Assembly: GCF_943913695.1 (NCBI RefSeq)
Contig: NZ_CALTZE010000125.1
Span: forward strand, 1-10,587
DNA length: 10,587 nucleotides
Origin: an uncultured Marmoricola sp.
GTDB taxonomy: Bacteria > Actinomycetota > Actinomycetes > Propionibacteriales > Nocardioidaceae
Reading direction: 5' to 3'
Part shown: piece after piece, positions 5,744 through 10,587 of the stretch
How the letters are laid out: each line of letters begins with the position of its first letter
Numbering within the stretch: the stretch's first letter is position 1
Translations under genes and position numbers: made by a program
The notes under the pieces: generated by a model
What the model was told of the DNA's origin: nothing
Seen by the model: the letters and a program-made list of their open reading frames with translations, nothing else
Database searches by the model: none

Positions 5744-7813
5744 GAGCGGCACGGCGTCAGCCGGCCCGACCCCTATGCGTGGATGCGCGAGCGCGAGTCG
5801 CCGGAGCTGCTGGAGCACCTGACGCGCGAGCGGGAGTGGTACGGGTCTGCCACCAGTCATCTCGGCCCCCAGGTCGACGAGCTCCGTGCGGAGATGCGGC
5901 GACGACTGCCCACTACTGATCGGTCGGTCAGCTGGCGCCACCAGGGCTGTTACTACTACAGCGAGGTCCCGCCGGGAAGGGACTACCCGCGACTGTTGCG
6001 CGTTCGTCGCACCGACGTCACACCGGAGCGGGCCGACGACGACGCGGCCGCCGAGCTGCTGCTCGACGCGAACGCGCTGGTCAGCCCCGGTGAGCACCTC
6101 GACCTCGGGCTGCTGGAGGTGAGCCCCGACGGCCGGCTGCTGGCGTACTCGGTGGACCAGACAGGCGAGGAGGTCTACGAGCTGCGCTGGCGCGACCTCG
6201 AGACCGGCGACGACCTGCCCGACGTCGTCGCTCGCAGCTACTACGGCGGCGCCTGGACCCCCGACTCGGCCGCCTTCCTCTACACCGTGCACGACGCCGC
6301 CTATCGCCCGCACCAGGTCTGGCGCCACGTGCTCGGCACCCCCGTGGCCGACGACACGCTCGTGCTCGAGGAGCCCGACGAGCGCTTCGAGCTCGACGTG
6401 CGCGCCACCCGCAGCGGGCTCGTCGTACTCACCGCGCAGAGCCGCACCACCTCGGAGGTGTGGACGCTGGACGCGAGCGAGACCGGCGCGCGTCCCTGGT
6501 CGGTCGGCGGCCGGCGCGACGGGGTGGAGTACGTCGTCGACCACGCGCCCGCCCTCGACGCGCTGCTGGTCGTGACCGACGCCGAGGCCACGGAGTCGCG
6601 GCTCGCGCGCTGCCCCGTGCCCCGCGACGCACACCAGGACCACACCTCGTGGGAGCCGGTGCGGCCCGAGGTGGACACCGAGCGGCTGCTGGAGGTCGAC
6701 GCCTTCGCCCGGCACGCGGTGCTGACCTACCGCTCCGGCTTCCAGCGCCGGCTCCGGGTGCTGACCTACGACGACCTCGCCGGCCCCGGTCTGGTGATCG
6801 ACCCGGTCGAGCCCGCCGCCACCGTCAGCCTCGCGGCCAACCACGAGCTCGACGTCGACACCGTCACCGTCGAGGACGCCACCTGGCTGGCGCCGCCGGT
6901 GTGGTCCGACCTCGACCTCGCGACCGGCGCCCGCACCGAGCGCCACCGCGGCGAGGCGCCGGACCACGACCCCGCGGCGTACGTCGCGGAGGTGCGGCTC
7001 GTCGAGAGCCCCGACGGCACCCAGGTCCCCGCCACCCTGATGCGGCACCGCGACACCCCGCTCGACGGCAGCGCACCGGCGCTGGTCTACGGCTACGGCG
7101 CCTACGAGGCCGTCTTCGAGCCCGAGTGGGACCCGGCGCTGCCGAGCCTGCTCGACCGCGGGGTGGTGCACGTCTTCGCCCACGTGCGCGGCGGGGGCGA
7201 GGGCGGCCGCCGGTGGTGGCTCGACGGCCGCATGGAGCACAAGGAGCACACCTTCGACGACCACCTCGCAGTCGCCGACGGGCTGGTGGCCCAGGGGCTG
7301 GTTGACGGCGACCGGCTCGCCTCCCGCGGCCTCAGCGCCGGCGGGCTGCTGCAGGGTGCGGTCTTCTCGCAGCGGCCCGAGCGCTGGCGCGCCGTCGTGG
7401 CCGAGGTGCCCTTCGTCGACGTGGTCACCACGATGCTCGACGCCTCGATCCCGCTCACCGTCGGCGAGTGGGAGGAGTGGGGCGACCCGCGGCGCGAGGC
7501 CGACTTCGCCTGGATGCTGGCCTACTCGCCGTACGACAACCCGCCCCCGGCGGGTGCGCGGCCCGACCTGCTGGTCACCGGGGCGCTGCACGACCCGCGC
7601 GTGATGGTCTCCGAGCCGGCGAAGTGGGTGGCGCGGCTGCGGGAGACCGACCCGGAATGGGGGCCGCGCTGCCTGTTCCGCGTCGAGACCGGGGCGGGCG
7701 CGCACGCCGGGCCGTCAGGGCGGTTCGCCCACCTCGACTACGAGGCCGAGGTCGCGACCTGGGTGCTCTCACTACTGACTGCTAAGTCAGTAGGCGGTAG
7801 CGTGGCCCCGTGA
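5702..7813 (+). CDS. Oligopeptidase B-like serine peptidase (prolyl oligopeptidase family S9A)
   Basis: This 703-residue cytoplasmic-type peptidase (no signal peptide) cleaves short peptides. It has the family plan: an N-terminal segment (DPYAWMRERESPELLEHL; DRSVSW near 75), a seven-bladed propeller region with VSPDGRLLAYSVDQTGEEVYEL (seen as VSPDGRLL and DQTGEEVYEL), then an alpha/beta-hydrolase domain. Catalytic residues by motif are S545 (RGLSAGG), D631 (LHDPRV) and H668 (AHAGPSGR); spacing closely matches E. coli oligopeptidase B (S532, D617, H652). E589 and E591 in GEWEEWGDP match the two Glu residues tied to basic-residue preference there, so cleavage after Arg/Lys is likely. Odd points are Leu in place of Gly before the nucleophile, AH instead of GH at the His motif, and a tail of about 14 residues encoded by the next gene's promoter. 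Codons 47-107 are unusually A/T-ending. GTG 5702 is chosen; GTG 5693 is the alternative. The stop overlaps the next start by GTGA. Confidence 0.95.
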   Translation: MDRPPTPRAAAYTHERHGVSRPDPYAWMRERESPELLEHLTREREWYGSATSHLGPQVDELRAEMRRRLPTTDRSVSWRHQGCYYYSEVPPGRDYPRLLRVRRTDVTPERADDDAAAELLLDANALVSPGEHLDLGLLEVSPDGRLLAYSVDQTGEEVYELRWRDLETGDDLPDVVARSYYGGAWTPDSAAFLYTVHDAAYRPHQVWRHVLGTPVADDTLVLEEPDERFELDVRATRSGLVVLTAQSRTTSEVWTLDASETGARPWSVGGRRDGVEYVVDHAPALDALLVVTDAEATESRLARCPVPRDAHQDHTSWEPVRPEVDTERLLEVDAFARHAVLTYRSGFQRRLRVLTYDDLAGPGLVIDPVEPAATVSLAANHELDVDTVTVEDATWLAPPVWSDLDLATGARTERHRGEAPDHDPAAYVAEVRLVESPDGTQVPATLMRHRDTPLDGSAPALVYGYGAYEAVFEPEWDPALPSLLDRGVVHVFAHVRGGGEGGRRWWLDGRMEHKEHTFDDHLAVADGLVAQGLVDGDRLASRGLSAGGLLQGAVFSQRPERWRAVVAEVPFVDVVTTMLDASIPLTVGEWEEWGDPRREADFAWMLAYSPYDNPPPAGARPDLLVTGALHDPRVMVSEPAKWVARLRETDPEWGPRCLFRVETGAGAHAGPSGRFAHLDYEAEVATWVLSLLTAKSVGGSVAP
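7772..7793 (+). promoter_or_regulatory. Perfect 22-bp inverted repeat, probable repressor operator
   Basis: Nine-base arms CTACTGACT and AGTCAGTAG flank a 4-bp centre (GCTA), with no mismatch. The arm resembles operators bound by TetR-family repressors. It overlaps the -35 box and spacer of the promoter for the GcvT-like gene, so a bound dimer would block RNA polymerase. It lies in the last codons of the peptidase gene, where it forces A/T-ending codons (CTA, ACT, GCT, TCA, GTA), which are rare elsewhere in the window. The absence of a T-run argues against a terminator. The regulator is not in this window. Confidence 0.75.
7775..7803 (+). promoter_or_regulatory. Promoter of the GcvT-like/oxidoreductase unit (leaderless)
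   Basis: The -35 box is CTGACT at 7775-7780, followed by a 17-bp spacer and the -10 box TAGCGT at 7798-7803. Six bases later comes the GTG start at 7810, so transcription would begin at or next to the start codon and give a leaderless mRNA, common in actinobacteria. No Shine-Dalgarno precedes this GTG, which agrees. Some expression may also come by read-through from the peptidase gene. Confidence 0.65.
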
Positions 7814-9021
7814 TCCGCACGACGCCCTTCCACCCGCGGCTCAGCGAGCTCGACGACCAGCGCCTCTACACGCACTGGCAGGGCTACCTCTCGCCGCTGC
7901 GCTACAGCCACGCGCCCAAGCACGAATACTTCGCGGTGCGCAACTCCGTCGGCGTCTTCGACACCTCGCCCCTCTTCAAGTACTCCATCACCGGGCCCGA
8001 CGCCGAGCGGCTGCTCGCGACCGCGCTCGTCCGCGACGTACGACGCTGCAAGCCCGGGCAGGCGCACTACACGATCTGGTGCGACGAGCGCGGCCACGTG
8101 CGCCAGGACGGCGTGGTGCTGCGGCACGCGGCCGACGACTTCCTGCTCACCGCCGCGCGGCCCTGCCTGAGCTGGTTCGCCGGCATCGCCGAGGGCATGC
8201 GCGTGGAGATCGAGGACGTCTCCGACGCCTGGGCGATGCTCGCCGTGCAGGGCCCGCGGTCGCGCACCGTGCTCGCGGCGCTGGGCGAGGAGGCCACCGG
8301 GCTCGGCTTCTTCGACCACGCCCCCGCCAAGATCGCCGGCAGCGCGGTCACGATCTCGCGCACCGGCTACACCGGCGACCTCGGCTACGAGCTGGTCGTG
8401 CCCGCCGACGAAGCGATCCCGGTGCTCGACGCCGTGCTCGAGGCGGGCCAGGGACACGGCCTGCGGCCCTTCGGCGAGGAGGCGCTGATGGTGCTGCGCA
8501 TCGAGGCCGGTCTCGTGCTGGTCGACGTCGAGTGGCACGATAGCCGTCTCGCCGAGACCGACGCGCAGCGCGTCACCCCGACCGAGCTCGGCATGGGCTG
8601 GATGCTCGGCGGCAAGGGCGCGGTGCACGAGACCGACCGCGCCTTCGTCGGACGCGAGGCGATCCGCCGCGAGCTGCGCGAGGGCACCACCCGCTGGCGC
8701 ACCACCGGCATCGTCGTCGACTGGCAGCACTGGGACGAGCTGCACCGCGAGGCCGGCCACCTCCCGCCCGTGGTGGAGCACCCGCACCCCTACGAGTCCG
8801 TGCTCTACGACGCCGAGGGTGCCGAGGAGGTCGGCTACACCACGAGCTTCGTGTGGTCGCCGGTGCTGCAGCGCCACATCGGCCTGGCGCGCGTACGCCC
8901 CGACCTCGCAGCACCCGGCACGCCGCTGCGCCAGGAGATGGCGCTTGCCCACCACAACACCAGCGTGCGCGTCACCACGACGCGGCTGCCCTTCTTCAAC
9001 CCCGAGAGGAAGACCCACTGA
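7810..9021 (+). CDS. GcvT-family (aminomethyltransferase-like) tetrahydrofolate-dependent methyl/C1-transferase
   Basis: This 403-residue cytoplasmic protein has the fold of glycine-cleavage T-protein, which moves one-carbon units from amines, ethers or thioethers to tetrahydrofolate. Visible family landmarks are VGVFDTSPLFKYSITGPDAE (47-66), KPGQAHYTIWCDERGHVRQDG (split at 81-90 and 91-101), AVQGPRSR (145-152), GYTGDLGYELVVP (186-198), LRIEAGL (229-235), VGREAIRR (280-287) and a C-terminal RLPFFNPERK (392-401). By motif, D100 matches the conserved active-site Asp region and E194 the Glu contacting the pterin ring. There is an insertion at about 305-330 (HWDELHREAGHLPPVVEHPH) relative to standard GcvT. 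No glycine-cleavage P or H genes are adjacent, so this is more like stand-alone relatives such as vanillate O-demethylase LigM or DmdA, or C1-processing partners of FAD amine oxidases. It starts at GTG 7810 behind the promoter and ends in TGATG overlapping the oxidoreductase gene. The natural substrate is unknown. Confidence 0.93.
   Translation: MIRTTPFHPRLSELDDQRLYTHWQGYLSPLRYSHAPKHEYFAVRNSVGVFDTSPLFKYSITGPDAERLLATALVRDVRRCKPGQAHYTIWCDERGHVRQDGVVLRHAADDFLLTAARPCLSWFAGIAEGMRVEIEDVSDAWAMLAVQGPRSRTVLAALGEEATGLGFFDHAPAKIAGSAVTISRTGYTGDLGYELVVPADEAIPVLDAVLEAGQGHGLRPFGEEALMVLRIEAGLVLVDVEWHDSRLAETDAQRVTPTELGMGWMLGGKGAVHETDRAFVGREAIRRELREGTTRWRTTGIVVDWQHWDELHREAGHLPPVVEHPHPYESVLYDAEGAEEVGYTTSFVWSPVLQRHIGLARVRPDLAAPGTPLRQEMALAHHNTSVRVTTTRLPFFNPERKTH
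9004..9010 (+). promoter_or_regulatory. Shine-Dalgarno site of the FAD oxidoreductase gene
   Basis: GAGAGGA lies 10 nt before the ATG at 9021, within the last codons of the GcvT-like gene. It supports that start and coupled translation of the pair. Confidence 0.55.
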
Positions 9022-10587
9022 TGACTGGCCCCGCGACGCAGGCGGACTACGACGCGATCGTCGTCGGAGGCGGTCACAACGGCCTCACCCACGCGGCGTA
9101 CCTCGCCAAGGCGGGGCTGCGCACACTGCTGCTGGAGAAGAACGACCTCGTCGGCGGTGCCGCGATCACCGAGGAGCTGCGCCCCGGCTTCTCCTTCACC
9201 ACCTTCTCCTACGCGCTCTCGCTGCTGCGCCCGGAGATCATCCAAGAGCTCGACCTGGTCTCCCACGGCTTCCTGCCGCTGATGATGCCCTCGTCGTTCC
9301 ACCCCACCGGCGACGGCGACTACCTGCTGCTGGGCGACGACCACGGGCAGAACATCCAGGAGATCCGCCGCCACTCCGCCCACGACGCCGACGCCTACGA
9401 CCGCTACCACCACGACCTCGACAAGGTCTGCCAGGCGGTCCAGCCGCTCTTCGACAACATCCCGCCCAACGTCTTCGGCACCGACCCCGACGACCAGGCC
9501 GACATCGCGTGGCTGCTCAAGCACCTCGGCTCGGTCGACCGCCGCGTGCTCCACGACACCGTGCGGCTGCTCACCGGCAGCGCCTCGGACTGGCTCGAGG
9601 ACTACTTCGAGCACCCCGCCGTCGCCGGCTTCCACGCCTCCTCGTCGATCATCGGCTCCAAGGTCGGCCCGATGTCACCCGGCTCCGGTCTGGTGCTGCT
9701 CTTCCACAAGCTCGGCGAGCACGACCGGCACCTCGGGTCGTGGGCCTTCCACAAGGGCGGCAACGGCGGCTTCACCCAGGTGCTCGCGCGCGCCGCCACG
9801 GCGTACGGCGCGGAGATCCGGCTCGGCGCCCACGTCTCGCAGGTGCTCGTCGACGGCGAGACCGCCACCGGCGTCGTGCTCGAGGACGGCACCGAGCTGC
9901 GCGCCCCCGTCGTCGTCTCCGCGCTCGACGCCCGCCGCACCTTCACCCAGCTCGTCGACCCGGTCACGCTGCCCGGCGACCTCGTCGACAGCGTGCGGCG
10001 GATGCGCTTCCGTGGCGTCTCGGCCAAGGTAAACTTCGCCCTCGACGGCCTGCCGACCTTCCCGGCGCTGCCCGACACGGTCGACCACTTCGGCGGCTTC
10101 CTCAACATCGGCCCGACGATCGAATACGTCGAGCGCGCCTTCGACGCCGCGAAGTACGGCTGGTACTCCGAGCGCCCCTTCATCGACGCCGCCGTGCAGT
10201 CGGTCGTCGACCCCGACATGGCCCCTCCGGGCAAGCACGTGATGTCGTGCTTCGTCCAGTACGCGCCCTACGAGCTGCGCGGCAGCACCTGGGACGCCGA
10301 GCGCGACGCCTTCGGCGACAAGGCCCAGGCCGTGCTGGAGTCGCACTTCCCCGGCTTCGGCGACCTGGTGCTGCAACGCGAGGTGGTCACGCCCGTCGAC
10401 ATCGAGCAGCGCACCGGCCTGACCGAGGGCAACATCTTCGCCGGGGAGTTCCTCGCCCCGCAGATGTACTTCTTCCGCCCCGCGCCCGGCTGGAGCCAGT
10501 ACCGCACCCCCCTGCGCGGCTACTACCAGTGCGGCTCCGGCACCCACCCCGGCGGCTGCGTCATCGGCTCCCCCGCCCGCCTGGCCT
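9021..10587 (+). CDS. FAD-dependent oxidoreductase, CrtI/PYROXD2-like (COG1233), C-terminus cut by window edge
   Basis: 522 codons are present and the frame is open at the edge. The N-terminus holds the dinucleotide-binding fold: AIVVGGGHNGLTHAAYLAKAG with GGGHNG at 16-21, acidic E39 ending the second strand for FAD ribose, and the NDLVGGAA doublet at 41-48. Further family features are RPGFSFTTFSYALSLLRPEI (54-73), the central WAFHKGGNGGFTQVLA segment, EDGTELRAPVVVSALDARRT (strand returning to the FAD domain), and a C-terminal YYQCGSGTHPGGCVIGSPAR (501-520), the flavin-contact signature. Related proteins are about 530-560 residues, so only some 10-40 residues should be missing. The PYROXD2-like group includes phytoene desaturase and CrtO-like enzymes, but no carotenoid gene is seen here. 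The ATG at 9021 shares one base with the stop of the GcvT-like gene (TGATG) and has GAGAGGA 10 nt upstream, suggesting co-expression. Oxidation of an amine or a demethylated intermediate is an inference. Confidence 0.92.
   Translation, partial: MTGPATQADYDAIVVGGGHNGLTHAAYLAKAGLRTLLLEKNDLVGGAAITEELRPGFSFTTFSYALSLLRPEIIQELDLVSHGFLPLMMPSSFHPTGDGDYLLLGDDHGQNIQEIRRHSAHDADAYDRYHHDLDKVCQAVQPLFDNIPPNVFGTDPDDQADIAWLLKHLGSVDRRVLHDTVRLLTGSASDWLEDYFEHPAVAGFHASSSIIGSKVGPMSPGSGLVLLFHKLGEHDRHLGSWAFHKGGNGGFTQVLARAATAYGAEIRLGAHVSQVLVDGETATGVVLEDGTELRAPVVVSALDARRTFTQLVDPVTLPGDLVDSVRRMRFRGVSAKVNFALDGLPTFPALPDTVDHFGGFLNIGPTIEYVERAFDAAKYGWYSERPFIDAAVQSVVDPDMAPPGKHVMSCFVQYAPYELRGSTWDAERDAFGDKAQAVLESHFPGFGDLVLQREVVTPVDIEQRTGLTEGNIFAGEFLAPQMYFFRPAPGWSQYRTPLRGYYQCGSGTHPGGCVIGSPARLA

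Noticed and set aside
5744..7705. Minus-strand open frame extending the binding protein by about 650 residues upstream.
   Set aside because: It is the mirror of the peptidase codons. It lacks motifs and would bury the signal peptide in the middle of the protein.
7772..7793. The palindrome as a rho-independent terminator of the peptidase gene.
   Set aside because: There is no T-run after it, the next start is only 17 bp away, and the arms overlap a good -35 box. An operator fits better.
7738..9018. 426-codon minus-strand open frame opposite the GcvT-like gene.
   Set aside because: It is a codon-mirrored shadow of a gene with clear family motifs, and its composition (HRRGVADL-type runs) has no recognisable fold.
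9602..10547. Overlapping minus-strand open frames opposite the FAD oxidoreductase.
   Set aside because: They are shadows of a clear FAD-binding protein, with no motifs or ribosome-binding sites.
9021..10587. Carotenoid biosynthesis role (phytoene desaturase or CrtO-like ketolase) for the FAD oxidoreductase.
   Set aside because: No crtB, crtE or other carotenoid gene is nearby. Coupling to a GcvT-like gene argues for amine or C1 metabolism, though this is not proven.
1..10587. Search by eye for CRISPR arrays, tRNA genes, insertion sequences, and attachment sites.
   Set aside because: No regularly spaced repeats, cloverleaf-like segments, transposase motifs or terminal inverted repeats were seen. 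The window is almost entirely accounted for by eight genes.

Overview
This 10.6 kb window is very GC-rich and almost wholly coding. Third codon positions are strongly G/C, GTG starts and 4-bp GTGA overlaps are frequent, and at least one start looks leaderless behind a TANNNT-type -10 box. Together these point to a high-GC actinomycete, possibly a Nocardioidaceae-like one. That lineage is an inference from style; no rRNA or other marker gene is present.

Layout: two transcription units point away from a shared start zone near 5700-5745. Leftward (minus strand) is a complete-looking peptide/nickel-type ABC importer operon in the order solute-binding protein, permease B, permease C, ATPase D, ATPase F. 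The last gene runs off the left edge. Three of the four junctions are GTGA overlaps and the fourth has 1 bp between stop and start, so the genes are probably translationally coupled. The binding protein has a signal peptide without a lipobox and carries a C-terminal transmembrane anchor, which is unusual for this family.

Rightward (plus strand) are an oligopeptidase B-type serine peptidase (catalytic S545/D631/H668, with the Glu pair linked to basic P1 preference), a stand-alone GcvT-fold tetrahydrofolate-dependent methyltransferase-like protein, and a FAD-dependent CrtI/PYROXD2-type oxidoreductase that runs off the right edge. The stops and starts of these three genes overlap (4 bp, then 1 bp). 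A perfect 22-bp inverted repeat overlaps a good promoter within the last codons of the peptidase gene. The methyltransferase-oxidoreductase pair therefore probably has its own repressible, leaderless promoter.

Working idea (inference): an imported peptide or peptide-like compound is cleaved by the peptidase, and a product is demethylated or oxidised by the GcvT-like/FAD pair under a TetR-like regulator outside the window. Each family is well known. The possibly new points are the gene combination, the membrane-anchored binding protein, and a stretch of regulatory-looking sequence (unusual codon use plus a degenerate copy of the operator) inside the 5' part of the peptidase gene, upstream of the divergent importer operon.
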